A stretch of 42,241 bases of DNA from Salisapilia sapeloensis (Eukaryota; Oomycota; Peronosporomycetes; Peronosporales; Salisapiliaceae), in NCBI GenBank assembly GCA_023334545.1, contig JAADVB010000169.1, forward strand, positions 1 to 42,241, in the 5' to 3' direction. Each line of letters begins with the position of its first letter. The first letter of the stretch is position 1. The translations under genes were made by a program, and so were the position numbers. This document shows positions 18,082 to 28,052 of this stretch, one piece after another. A model generated the notes under the pieces. The model saw only the letters and a list, made by a program, of their open reading frames with translations, did no database searches and had not been told where the DNA came from.

Positions 18082-19296
18082 ATGGCACCTCTGTCGGTGC
18101 ATGCTGCTTGTCAGCATTTGCTAGATCGCATACGTAGTGACAAGGGGCCTACGCAAGAGGACGTCTTTTTCCTGCAGGCGTGGTGTCGTCAAGTACTCAC
18201 AAGAGTGGACGGGAATCGAGGCTGCGTCTCGTACTCGCCGTTGCTCGCTGTGGGCTATTGGCTCCGTCAATACGGTGGAATCTTCGCTCAGGCACTATTC
18301 AGTCGTGCGAATATCCCTAAAGCCATTCGTGATATTGTCTTGCATGCTGACTTGGCGGCATCTAGAAACGATCCGAGCGTTAGTCGTAACTTTTCTCCGC
18401 TCAACGATCGAGACGGATGTTTTGAGCTCGAGGTCGTGGATGGAAGCAAGCGTAAGGACGTCTACATGTCGTGTAGAGAAGCTAGTTGCAACCGACCGAT
18501 TTATATCGACAAGCGGAAGCGGAGTGATAAGAAGGACGAGTGGTCTATCGTCCTTCTGGACAGTGGCAAAGTCGTCCTTTACAATGTCGTCCAGGACACT
18601 CCTATCCATGACCCTGCTGTCTTTGTCCTAGGTGCTGATCTACGCATGTCAAAGGTAGATATGGATGTCGACCTCCCAGAGGCTTGCGGAGAGCAATGGG
18701 AAGTCATGACGTACGACGTCTCGACTGCATTCTCCGAGCTACCGGACGAACCAATTCAGATCCAATTCGGCGTACAGCGTTTGAATACAGTCTTGTGCTT
18801 GCAAGCGATGGACGGCACGAATTTGCTGCCTTCTGACCATACGATGCTGAGTCTCATGGCACCGGACGCGAAGGATACGAAGCAACAGTTCTCGTTTAAC
18901 CATACTACATCTCGTGCTTATTTCGACTATCAAAAGATTCTGTATGAAGCCTTGTCATGTGCACAGGTCTTTGACTACAATATCGCGAAGCAGAGTGTCA
19001 AGCGTCTACCTCGACTGCTATTTACGCTCGAGTCTGTCGCTTTCTTGATCGAACTAGCCCGTCTGTACTCGTTGAATCCGATGACTCGCGCAACGTTACG
19101 AGCGTCTGTGTCGTTGTACTCGGATGCGATCAAGCTCGTGTCGTTATATGCGTCTGTATCGCATGATGGACATGAGGTGTCGTATTGGCGAGCACAGACG
19201 GATGGTGTGAGCTGTCTTAACTGGGTGGAGAAGAGTCGAGCGAAGGTCGTGGATAAGCTGCGTGTGCTGGAAGAAGTGGAAAGCTCGATGGAGTAG
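18082..19296 (+). CDS. Unknown protein, intact member of a local family
   Basis: A single exon of 404 residues. I do not recognise the family. There is no signal peptide or clear membrane segment. The N-terminal 90 residues (PTQEDVFFLQAWCRQVL, then GYWLRQYGGIFAQALF) and the C-terminal helices (LPRLLFTLESVAFLIELARLY, SVSLYSDAIKLVSLYA) are the parts kept in the broken copy at 22349-23625, which suggests two conserved helical ends around a beta-rich middle. Codon use matches the flanking housekeeping genes, so there is no sign of transfer. It ends 33 bp from the convergent RPP14 stop. It is probably oomycete-specific; function unknown. Confidence 0.75.
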   Translation: MAPLSVHAACQHLLDRIRSDKGPTQEDVFFLQAWCRQVLTRVDGNRGCVSYSPLLAVGYWLRQYGGIFAQALFSRANIPKAIRDIVLHADLAASRNDPSVSRNFSPLNDRDGCFELEVVDGSKRKDVYMSCREASCNRPIYIDKRKRSDKKDEWSIVLLDSGKVVLYNVVQDTPIHDPAVFVLGADLRMSKVDMDVDLPEACGEQWEVMTYDVSTAFSELPDEPIQIQFGVQRLNTVLCLQAMDGTNLLPSDHTMLSLMAPDAKDTKQQFSFNHTTSRAYFDYQKILYEALSCAQVFDYNIAKQSVKRLPRLLFTLESVAFLIELARLYSLNPMTRATLRASVSLYSDAIKLVSLYASVSHDGHEVSYWRAQTDGVSCLNWVEKSRAKVVDKLRVLEEVESSME

Positions 19297-19329
19297 CGTG
19301 TCGTAAGGAAATGGAATGCAATTCGATTG

Positions 19330-19809
19330 TTATAGCTGACGAGAGGACGCGAGTTCTAACAGGTTGGAGCCTACTTGGAGGACTTCTAGCTTGCATATCT
19401 TGTTGTCGACGGTAGAGCACATGGTCATGGCGCCCCATACCTTGCGCAGGGCTCTATCAAATGATGTGAGGAGGTAGATTGAATAGTTGGATTGGTGCAT
19501 ACTCTTGTCGCGTGCGTAGGATAGCAGTGATAGGGTCTTTGATAGTAGCGTCTGAGACCTGTAGGATGTCTACTTCATGCTTACCGAGGTCGACTGCGCC
19601 AAAGACAGTCTTGAGTGTGCTGTCGATGGCGAATTTGACCGACTTGGGATCGATGGATATGACATTGTCTTCTAGTTTTCTGATATTGGCATAGATGAGC
19701 TGGATAATAGTGTGTAGTGGAAGAGGATGGTGTACATGGCTATCTTGATAAAGCAGTGTTCATGCCGTAGAGAGAACTTGTGATGCGGTGTCTGCTCCTT
19801 GATGTCCAT
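19330..19809 (-). CDS. RPP14: RNase P/MRP subunit RPP14
   Basis: Three exons, 19736-19809, 19503-19679 and 19330-19453, with introns of 56 and 49 bp (GTACAC...ATCAG and GTATGC...GATAG). The 124-residue product has the same length as human RPP14, as I recall it. It aligns along its length: HCFIKIAIKLEDN with the family's YMKVCLEF strand, KFAIDSTLKTVFGAVD with the conserved helix ending LFGEVD, and DPITAILRT with SAILRI. Two final strands follow (KVWGAMTMC and KLEVLQVGSNLLEL). The protein is a small RNase P/MRP component acting in the nucleus on pre-tRNA and pre-rRNA. The single frames are broken, so the gene is easily missed. Divergent from SFT2. Confidence 0.88.
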
Positions 19810-20185
19810 TATGGATATCCAGTGACGTCGTGTCAGAAGACCAAAACGTTTATATAGGCAATGCAGTAATAAATGGACGAAGAGATATGATCTACCCTAA
19901 ATGGCTTCACAAGTTTATTGAATTTGACAAAATGTGAACATATGGGTTCATGTCTGTTCCTCGATGGCGGACATCATGTACTGCATCTACCACGTTTCTA
20001 CTAATTTAAAGTACACGAGTATCTGAAGAACGTAGAAATGCTTAGGATAGAACCTGTAGCTGAAAGAAGAGTCTAATTGCTTGTATTCTTTACTTGATTT
20101 TTTGGGTTTGAAACGGTAGTTGACCTATCGAATCACATTTTGTCCTTTTTAAGTATCGGTTTTGAGCTTCGGGGAGTACTCGGTC
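19810..20185. other. Intergenic, RPP14-SFT2 divergent region
   Basis: 376 bp between two divergent start codons. No convincing open frame, tRNA or repeat was seen. It is AT-richer than the flanking exons and has no CCAAT box. It must hold the promoters of both genes. Confidence 0.5.
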
Positions 20186-20989
20186 ATGGCGCTCGATGAG
20201 ATTAAAATCGTGGTCACGCAGGTGCAGAAGCAGGCACAGGATATGACCAAGAAGGCTGCTTCTGTTGCGACAAAGAATAAGAATGCAGATGCGAGCAATA
20301 GCGGTGAAAATGCTGCGTCGACAGGCACGGCAGACATGCCAACTCCGACGTGCCCAACGCTCACTCGTCAGCAGCGCTTGATGGGTTTCGGTATCTGTTT
20401 TGCCATCGGATATGTCCTCTCTTTTGCTGTATGTACAGTCTTTGATTCTTTGTAGCCATGCAGCTCATATTGTGCCTAGTCCACCCTGGCGCTGATGCTT
20501 GGCGAGCGTAGCGCCACCAAGTTCGGTATCACATACTCTCTCGGCAATATCATTGCTCTCTGCGGGTACGAGAGTTTATTCCTATTCTTTTTATGCTAGC
20601 ACTGACGATTCCTAGGTCTGGCTTCATCGTCGGTCCCAAGCAGCAGTGGAAGCTCATGATGAAGCCTGTGCGGCGAGCAGCGACGGTCGCCTACCTCGTG
20701 TTATTAGTCGCAGCTCTGACGGTTGCAATCGCGGTACGATTACGATTTATCTACCAGTAGCTCTATCTGTATTAAATATGCGATGTAGACGCCACGTCTT
20801 GGCGGTTTGGTTCTGGTGCTTGTCTTCATGCAATTCCTCGCTGCGATATGGTAGGAATAAGGATGTTTATGTGTTGATATATTAGCTTATAGAGGAACGT
20901 GTAGGTATTCGGCAAGCTATATTCCGTACGGCCGGAAGATTATTTCCAAGGTGTGCAAAAACGTCTGTGGCAAGGCTGTAGAGTGGTAG
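20186..20989 (+). CDS. SFT2: SFT2-like Golgi membrane protein
   Basis: Five exons, 20186-20428, 20480-20565, 20616-20733, 20789-20850 and 20905-20989, give 197 residues; the four introns are 50-55 bp and all keep frame. A hydrophilic N-terminus with a short coiled coil precedes four membrane segments: LMGFGICFAIGYVLSF, ITYSLGNIIALCGSGFIVGP, ATVAYLVLLVAALTVAIA and GLVLVLVFMQFLAAIWYS. The family signature YIPYGRKII follows the last. SFT2 proteins sit in Golgi/endosome membranes and support fusion of endosome-derived vesicles with the Golgi, with Got1 as a partner. ATG 20186 is the first in frame. The high intron density contrasts with the intronless neighbours. Confidence 0.92.
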
Positions 20990-22348
20990 AGATGGATAGC
21001 CCATGTCCGAATGCAATTGCAGATTTATTTTACTCTTGTTTCAAAGGAAAACATTGCTTTGAATGGACTTTTTGTAGAATTGGTAGATGATGTCGTATGG
21101 ATGACAAGATCTCTTGTTGGACTAGAAGGCGAACTAGCTTTGGTCAATTGTTTCTGGGTGGGAACTAGACTGATTCTCGGATCTGCTACTACTTCCCCCG
21201 CTTCTGCTGTTTAGTCCAAAGACTATTGTGCTTTTCATTTTGACAAGAATGTTTTAGTACCGTCTTGAGAGAAAGCAAACCTCCGCGTGCGTTGACCATC
21301 ATGCGCTTTTATTGCTATGGAGCAAATGCTTAGGCACTTGTCATTCAACGGGTTACCACGAAAAGTATCATGGCAGCTTAGGCCATGTTCGCGCTAGATA
21401 TCGACTCGGCAACATTGGAGATTCTCCTTTTGTAATTCTAATCATGATAATCGAATTGGGCAATCCCGTGTTCGCTGAGGATAGCCGATTTGATTTACTA
21501 CTTATCGTTGGAAACCTAATGGAACACTACAAAATAACTTTCTTACACTATATCGAATGCATAAGCGAGTGTTCTATACTGCCAATGGAGATGCGAATTT
21601 ATATTCTTGGTCTATCTCTGTCTTCGTTTTTCATGCAATCAGGAGGAAATGATCTTGGAGAAGACTTCAAGTCGCACTTGGTTCTCGACATGTGCACATT
21701 TGAAAAAGCGCGCGAAAGACTTGGTGAGCTCTTCGATTTACTTGCGTTAGTTAGTTCTTCGCTTTTATTTCGGAACAGGGATAGTACAGTGGTGGACGAG
21801 ATAATTGAGCGATGTTCGCGACTCGCACTGTATTTCGTCCCAGTGAAATGGAGAAGAGCTCAATGTTGCAAGTAAATCGAATGACACTTCAACCTGAAGG
21901 ACTTCGATGATCAACTACGATGAGCTCGATACTAGCCTCACGAAAGCATGGCAGATGAGCGGACGATACATGTGTATAGGCCTAGAAAGGTAAATAGCAG
22001 CCTATGAGTAGGACGAATCGCCAAAGACTTGGGCATTGGTTCCTACTACAGTGTTTGTGTGTCTGTTCGAATAATACCCGATTATCCGCTCGACGAACAC
22101 GGCCTTGCTTATCTATATTCGGTCTATATTACTGTGGTTCATGTATCATAGGACTACTTTCCCATACATATCATGGCGCTAGCAACGTAGGTGAGCGTTA
22201 TAAGCTGCAGATAGCTGACCATAATGCAGCATCCATCCAACTTCAATAGAACTTCAAATCTATGACACAAAACCCACACGTCCAAGCAAACATCCATTTC
22301 TTGATCTCTTACCGAAGACTACTGGTAAAAGATTGTCAGTTACTCCAA
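20990..22348. other. 1.36-kb stretch with no firm gene
   Basis: Between SFT2 and the pseudogene the GC content drops and stops are frequent. The only sizeable open frame is described at 21444-21875. Small open stretches of 50-70 residues on both strands around 21010-21240 show no recognisable domain and I leave them out. Because the flanks hold an intact and a dead copy of one family, this stretch may contain older remnants of it. Confidence 0.4.
21444..21875 (+). CDS. Doubtful hypothetical ORF, possible remote copy of the 18-kb family
   Basis: An open frame of 143 codons from its first ATG; the frame is open upstream to 21312 without an ATG. No known domain is recognised. The end (RLGELFDLLALVSSSLLF, then VVDEIIERCSRLALYF) has the same spacing of two hydrophobic helices as the C-termini of the gene at 18082-19296 and the pseudogene at 22349-23625. 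The identity is low and could be chance. It may be a diverged relative, a fragment, or not a gene. Confidence 0.25.
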   Translation: MIIELGNPVFAEDSRFDLLLIVGNLMEHYKITFLHYIECISECSILPMEMRIYILGLSLSSFFMQSGGNDLGEDFKSHLVLDMCTFEKARERLGELFDLLALVSSSLLFRNRDSTVVDEIIERCSRLALYFVPVKWRRAQCCK

Positions 22349-23625
22349 CTAATCTTTTTCTTTCCCATCCACAGGCAAACCGTTCTGGCAATGTACTTGA
22401 CGTTCAGCGACTACAAGCGATTCGAATGCTTTAACTAATCGTTCTTTCATCTCACACACTTCCTCGAGAAAAGCTTTCACATTACACGTCGGATTGGGAA
22501 TGCGGTACTTTGGAAATTTTCCAAAGTTTACGGATAAAAGAAAGTCGATGAGCTTGATCAAATCCGTTGAAATTGAGATTGCCTTACTGAGGTCTTCTGA
22601 CACTGCAGGAAGCAAAAAGTAAACTCGTACAAGCTCCCATACCAATTCGATTGTTTCGACATCCAAAGGAAGTTTTGTAAGGCCATCAAATGCGCGATGA
22701 ACTTCCTCTTTGTCAAACTTTGTAAGCGACCGTAGGACATAAATTCGGCTGGAGGTAGATTCAGTAACTACCGTATCTACGTCGAGCACCCACGACTGCT
22801 TCATAGGAAATTGGCTTTCCAGTCTTAGCTCATCTCTTAGCAATATACCTGTATCAGGATAGCAGCATACTCTCTTCGTAGAATTCCATAAACAAACTTC
22901 GGTTTCATCTGTCTCCCAGAAGCAAAACGCTTTGGCGCTTTCATCTTCTGAGCCTTTTACAAGTATCTGTAAAGCATTACCCTCATCGCATTTGTCCAAG
23001 TCTTTAAGCGGTTATGCAGGAATTAAAATACAGGGACGCTGTAGACCTCATCGTTCACCACTTTGCGTCCCAATTGCTCAGTATATAGTTGTTCTCCTCT
23101 CGCCACAAGAAACCTGTTAGGCTTGCCTAATACACGCAGAATCACGCGACTAGTATCATTCAGAAGAAGTGACCAGTGAATGTAAATAGGCACAGACAAC
23201 TCGAACTTTCTTTTGTCGAAGTATACTTTAACAGTGCATACGCGTCCTCCAAAGTCAGACCGAAAAAGAGAAGCACAATTGCGCACTTCTTCGGATAAAA
23301 CTTCCTCTAGCCATTCATCTTGCGATTTTGTCGACATTGGGGTTAGCTGAGCGTGCACGATGACTTTGCGTATGCTCGGATGCATGCCAACATACTTAAA
23401 AAGCGCTTGAGCGAATAGTCCGCTGTGCATTCGAAGATGATAACCAAGGGACAGCAAGGGCTCAAACGAGACCCACTTGTCTTCACCCGGCTGCTGTCTA
23501 ACATCATCCACAACAGCGTTCCATCATTCCTGTACATAGAAGACATCCGCCTGCGTTGGTCCTTGATCGCTTTGAATACTCTCCATAAGATGATGAAGCA
23601 CAGCTTCGACATAAAGCGGAGATAT
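22349..23625 (-). pseudogene. Broken paralogue of the gene at 18082-19296
   Basis: Translated on the minus strand, this copy matches the intact gene from its first codons (PLYVEAVLHHLMESIQSDQG against PLSVHAACQHLLDRIRSDKG), through SLGYHLRMHSGLFAQALF, to the C-terminal helices (ELVWELVRVYFLL, ISISTDLIKLIDFLL). At least four lesions disable it. The codon where the intact gene has its ATG is ATA (23623-23625). A TGA stands at 23524-23526, at or beside a conserved Trp. A TAA is at 23023-23025. A frame change follows it, and the rest reads in another frame to the stop at 22349. It lies inverted relative to the intact copy. Whether any part is still transcribed cannot be judged. Confidence 0.75.
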
Positions 23626-23894
23626 CCTTCGTGTAGCAATTACCAGTGATACTAGTACTTTGCGTTCTTTGTAGTAGATTCCAAACTACGATCTTTCTAT
23701 ATGTGAGAAGAAAAAGTATTTTGTCCAACACCAACTACCGTTTTACTCTACCTCCTACCCATTCGATCCTACGCTAGTCGTACACTATCCTACTGCTCCC
23801 ACCTTCCTCTTCATTACATACTAATGCAGGCTGAAAGCGTACTACTAGACGTCGTAACTTGATCCTAAAGGCAAAAGTATATTCTCAAATCAAC

Positions 23895-25604
23895 TTAACG
23901 ACGTCGTGGTGATCCACTCTTCCTGCTCTTCCTCGCTTCATCCAAGAACTGATCCAACCCGAACGGATCATCTTCATCACTATCACGACCTCTATCCCTC
24001 GACCTAGATCTAGAACGCGATCTCCGACGTCGATCTCTCGATCTCGATCTCGATCTCGACCTCGACCTCGACCTCCGACGTCTGTCTCTCGACCTAGAAG
24101 CAGACCTCGACCTAGGTCGATCTCTCGGCTCCTCCTTCTCCTCGTCACTCTTTTGCTCGTACGAGAACTGGACCGGACCATCTCGTCCATGTCCCACTTC
24201 CTCCGTTCCCTTAAACTGTTTATCTGCCTTAAACCGCTTCGTACTCTTCAGCTCTTCCACTTCTTTATCCGGATCATGCAACCCACTCCCATCCGCCTTT
24301 GGTCGATACACACTCGCCTTGCCTCGATCCAACATCGGCTTCGAATACACGTTATACTCGTCTTCATGGCCAAAGCCAGACGCGAGGCCTTGGCTCTGAT
24401 TAAACAGTCTCGAGTCGAACATGGTATCACTCCCGCCGGCCTTACCTCCTTGCATCTGCCCTAACGCGATCTTCTCCGACACATCTCGATCTTCATCACG
24501 TGCAGACTTGCCTCTTTTCCCGAGCTTCTCCATCCGCATCTCTCGCTCGCGATCCTTCTTCCGTTCCTGTCGCATCCGATCACGCTCTTCTTCGCCTTCT
24601 TCTTGCCATCCAGAACGCTCCATACGTGCCTTCTGCGCCATCTCCCGCAGCTCCTGTTCCTTCTGTTCTTTCTCTTTCATCGCCACTTGCTTCTGGACTT
24701 GAGCTCGAGTGTTCACTTCTTCACGAGCTTTGCGCTCGGCGATGGCAAGTGCTTCGGACAAATTCGCAAACTTGTCGTTGACAGTCACTTGCTGCTGTCC
24801 TCTTCCATCGACAGCAAGACGTTTATCTAATGCAATGGTGAATCCCTTGGAGTTCTTCCAGTTCGAGATGACAGGAGGGATCTTCCAGTTCTGTTGGTCT
24901 TCGACCGTGAGCTTTCGAGGTGGAGAATGAAGCACTGGGACTGGAGGAGACGGAGGCCCTCGTGCAGCTTTCGTGTGCTGGAACTTTGGTGGTTCCATCG
25001 GGTCTTTCGGAGCTTCCACGAGCTTTACGAGACGCTGCTTGTGGCTCGATTGGTCGTTCGGCGTGTACCGGACGTAGCTCGAGACTTCCTTCGCGCTCTT
25101 CTGACGAGATACATTGACTGGGTGGGATGCTGCGATTTTGCCCGATACGAGTTTCTCTAAAGCCTCTTTTGTACGATTCGCCGTCTCGACTTCTTCATCA
25201 TGAGTTGGTTTCGATGCTTCCTCTGCTCCTTCCTTCTTTTCGACTAGATCGCTGTATTGCGTGTATACTTTCTTATCTCGATGGTGCTGTGTCACAATTG
25301 CGTCGTAGCTGACAGCGCCGTCCTCGCCGCGTACTTGAAGCGCGAGTGTGTTCCGATCGGACGCGCCGGACTTGCCCTTGCGGCCCATATTGAGCGGAAA
25401 TTGGGAGACGTGGATCTCAGGAAACGCACCGCCATCACCAAAGTCTTCTTGGCTACGAGGGATAAAGTTCTGCTGTTTACGGTGAGGATAGGATGGTATG
25501 TGCTTGGGCGCTGGCGTCGATTTTTTCTCACGACTGGGAGACGTCGGCGTTTCGTCCTTGTACGTCTTGTAGGAACGTACAGGATCGGGAAACAAAGAGC
25601 TCAT
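23895..25604 (-). CDS. SNW1: SNW1/SKIP splicing and transcription co-regulator with RS insert
   Basis: A single exon of 569 residues, in the usual range (about 540). The conserved SNW domain lies at about 175-330: YVRYTPNDQ, the proline-rich MEPPKFQHTKAARGPPSPP, and IPPVISNWKNSKGFTIALDKRLA with the SNW tripeptide. The later part (GLASGFGHEDEYNVYSKPM) matches the family. SNW1/Prp45 is a core protein of the activated spliceosome and also a transcription co-regulator. The odd part is residues about 491-538, a run of Arg-Ser dipeptides (RSRSASRSRDRRRRSRSRS...), set just before the conserved DEDDPFGLDQFLDEA tail. I do not know such an RS domain in animal or fungal SNW1. Confidence 0.93.
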   Translation of the reverse strand: MSSLFPDPVRSYKTYKDETPTSPSREKKSTPAPKHIPSYPHRKQQNFIPRSQEDFGDGGAFPEIHVSQFPLNMGRKGKSGASDRNTLALQVRGEDGAVSYDAIVTQHHRDKKVYTQYSDLVEKKEGAEEASKPTHDEEVETANRTKEALEKLVSGKIAASHPVNVSRQKSAKEVSSYVRYTPNDQSSHKQRLVKLVEAPKDPMEPPKFQHTKAARGPPSPPVPVLHSPPRKLTVEDQQNWKIPPVISNWKNSKGFTIALDKRLAVDGRGQQQVTVNDKFANLSEALAIAERKAREEVNTRAQVQKQVAMKEKEQKEQELREMAQKARMERSGWQEEGEEERDRMRQERKKDREREMRMEKLGKRGKSARDEDRDVSEKIALGQMQGGKAGGSDTMFDSRLFNQSQGLASGFGHEDEYNVYSKPMLDRGKASVYRPKADGSGLHDPDKEVEELKSTKRFKADKQFKGTEEVGHGRDGPVQFSYEQKSDEEKEEPRDRPRSRSASRSRDRRRRSRSRSRSRSRSRDRRRRSRSRSRSRDRGRDSDEDDPFGLDQFLDEARKSRKSGSPRRR

Positions 25605-25835
25605 CGTGTACTTCGGTGACTAGAGTACAGTTTAATACAAGCTTTATGGATGCTAAAGGGTCTAGTGTCTCGAGAGGAGCGGTGGAAGACGAGTACTAGC
25701 TCGTCCGTCGAATGCTCGTTTTCGATTTCGTGTCCAACAAGAGTATGTGATTAGACAGGTTATTTTGCATACAAAGTTCAGTAGAGTGTGTATTAATTCT
25801 AACAGGTTGGACAAGAAGGAGCAAGTAGAGATCTG

Positions 25836-26876
25836 ATGGCGCTTACGCTACCTATTCCAGAGGAAGGAGAGTTCAGGTACCTCATCTTATGAGCTTAGAC
25901 TGTTGTCTAGCATCTCTAATTTATGGTGATATTTATAAAATATCATAATAGCTCTCGTATTGCAGCATTTTCGCTGGAAGAAGAGGAAGTGGAGATCGAT
26001 TCTCCTACGACGCTCTTTCGTGTACGCTTCTTCATGGTTATTAGGATCAAAATAGGCTCTTATAAGATGGATGTGATGGTGCAATGTAGTGGGGCAAGTC
26101 TATAAAGAAGCAATTAGGTGCGGAAGATGCTACAATCGCGACGAATAAGCTCGTGATCGCCATGCCAGGAGCTCCACAGCAGTTCATTCACCACGTCACG
26201 TCCGAATGGACTACTATCGGCACTGTCATTTCCTCCGACCAGACCATTGTACCTCTTCTCTCTATCTATGTAGCTTTCTATAAGCTAAAGCGATAGTAGA
26301 CGAGCTGTCGACTGGATACGAGCACCCCTCTCACGTGCTCCATCAAGGCCAAGACGTCCGATATGAAGGCAGTAGATGTACTAGTGATTCAGCTCAGTCA
26401 GGAAGTATCAGAGCTATCGACTTGGAACTGGATGGACGCTGTCTTAAGCCATATCTATGCCGAAGAGATCCTCTGCTTGGACTCGCAGCTAGCTGGAGCA
26501 TACGAGAATGGCTATCCGAATGAAAGCTATCCGCTCTTGAGGACATTAACTTCTGCAAGTGTATCGAAGGAGGTGGCCGTACGTAAGCTGGAGACACCTC
26601 GATTCGTTACTGGACTCTCTGCTGCCTTCCTTACTCATGTATGGATTACTTTAGATGATATGACGCATGAGGCTGATGTGTAGATGGTAGGGCGAGTTGC
26701 GACAGAAGAGAGTGCACGTGTTTGTTGCCATACGTGACTTTACGACCTTGCCTTCAGACGTTATCAAGAGCTTTTTGCAAGTGACGTCTGTGTTGGGATT
26801 GGAACAGCCTTTATCGTTCCAAACGAATGGCAGAGCGCCAAGAGACCCATCGCTCGTGAATGACCTCTACACGTAG
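25836..26876 (+). CDS. PSMG1: Proteasome assembly chaperone 1 (PAC1/PSMG1)
   Basis: Five exons: 25836-25876, 25952-26021, 26111-26248, 26300-26638 and 26691-26876, about 257 residues. The second junction could also be 26019/26118. Matches to the family as I remember it: an acidic N-terminus (EEEEVE), NKLVIAMPGAPQQFI for the strand KFIIAIGNNAV, RKLETPRFVTGLSAAFLTH for LEQPNIVHDLPAAVLSY, and an identical style of ending, NDLYT. That ending fits the HbYX motif (hydrophobic-Tyr-any) that inserts between alpha subunits. With PAC2 it guides assembly of the 20S proteasome alpha ring. All phases agree, so I read the gene as working, though split frames make it look decayed. Divergent from SNW1. Confidence 0.75.
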
Positions 26877-26930
26877 ATCTGAATAGACACGTCTTTTGCT
26901 TCTTTCCTAGCTATGGTGACTTTTTTCTCA

Positions 26931-27600
26931 TTAGTATTGGGTAGTGATTTGGTTATATGATGCGTTTGTGTCTTTGACAGACTCCTGTTCTCTTCTCGAC
27001 CTACCTAGCATTGTTATCTTCGCTACTACTCTTATGGTGTTTGAGTTAAGAACTTTTGTATCGAGCTCTCGATTGTGTAGTGTATAAGGAGCTTGGTGCT
27101 TTAAAGGTAGAAGAACAGGAACTACTTTTACATGACTGTAGCAGTGTTTGCACAAGAGGTAATCGAGCTGAAGTAAAGACAGCTTGGTCTTCGAATTGAA
27201 GCTGTGATGGTCCAGCTCATACTCCCTTTGCTGCACTTGGAAGCGACTTATTGGTAGCAGCAAACACTGTCGACGTGGTAAATGATTAGAATCTGAATAT
27301 GATGGGGAATGTGACGTCTGACGACTCTGCTCTTGCTTTACCTACCTCCTCATGGTTATCGAATGCAATCGGGATGTATTGATCTGTAGAAATAAGCTGA
27401 TTCGACATACCGACGTACATCGCACCCAATTGTCTTGTTACAGGCACTTTGTTGAAACTTGGCGTTATTTTGATGTAAAGCTATTTCCATTTAGTACGGT
27501 GGATCCCTGCTGGTAGCATGCTTTCGGTTTACAATTTTAGCCGTCCGTGTACGCTTGTGGGAAACATACTCCGATTCACTCGTCGCGTGTTATCCGACAT
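26931..27600 (-). CDS. Possible three-exon gene of unknown function
   Basis: Three open stretches join with good splice signals: 27553-27600, 27346-27480 and 26931-27266. The first intron (72 bp) runs GTACAC to AATAG with TACTAAAT before the end. The second (79 bp) runs GTAGGT to GACAG with TCTAATC. All junctions are phase 0 and give 172 residues. The product starts MSDNTRRVNRSMF and ends NQITTQY; the middle contains GAMYVGMSNQLISTDQYIPI. There is no signal peptide, membrane segment or known domain. Its stop lies 54 bp from the PSMG1 stop, the same tail-to-tail spacing as other pairs here, which favours a real gene. Composition is AT-richer than the flanking genes. Confidence 0.4.
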
Positions 27601-28052
27601 TCAATCGTACATGTACTGAAGGTACAATTGCATAGATACGAAAGAAATAGCAGGAGCTGAAGCAAAACTTCGTAGCAGACCAAGCGCATATATTGACTCG
27701 TTCTAGTAGCTTCCTAAGACGATTTATCTTATTGTAGTGGTCATGGTCACACATCATGGTAACCTTGTATCTCGGTTTCTAGCAGCTAGATCTCCGGAAA
27801 CTTTAAATACAAGCGTAAAATAGACGTAAATAGAGCATGGTTCAACAAATCGAAGCCTCGTTATGCTTTTAATGATATAAAAACGAAAAAAAGTCATAGA
27901 CATCAAGATGTCATTTTTATCAGCGTGGCACATCAAAGTCTATACAAGCGATCACTTCTAGTGTGCTACAGATTCAGAGTAAACGGTAGCCCATTCTTAT
28001 TAGAGCCTTTTGACGACTTAGTCACAGGCAATACTTTAGGCATTTAAACTAC
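27601..28052. other. AT-rich intergenic stretch
   Basis: 452 bp with many stops in all frames and no recognisable RNA gene or repeat. It probably contains the upstream region of the possible three-exon gene and the 3' flank of the small gene at 28053-28265. Confidence 0.4.

Noticed and set aside
23500-23530. TGA in the 22-kb copy as a selenocysteine codon
   Set aside because: It lies at or beside a conserved Trp, and the copy has a lost start, a TAA and a frame change as well.
24000-24130. Simple tandem repeat as an independent satellite
   Set aside because: The repeat is in frame and codes the RS run of SNW1, so it is described there.
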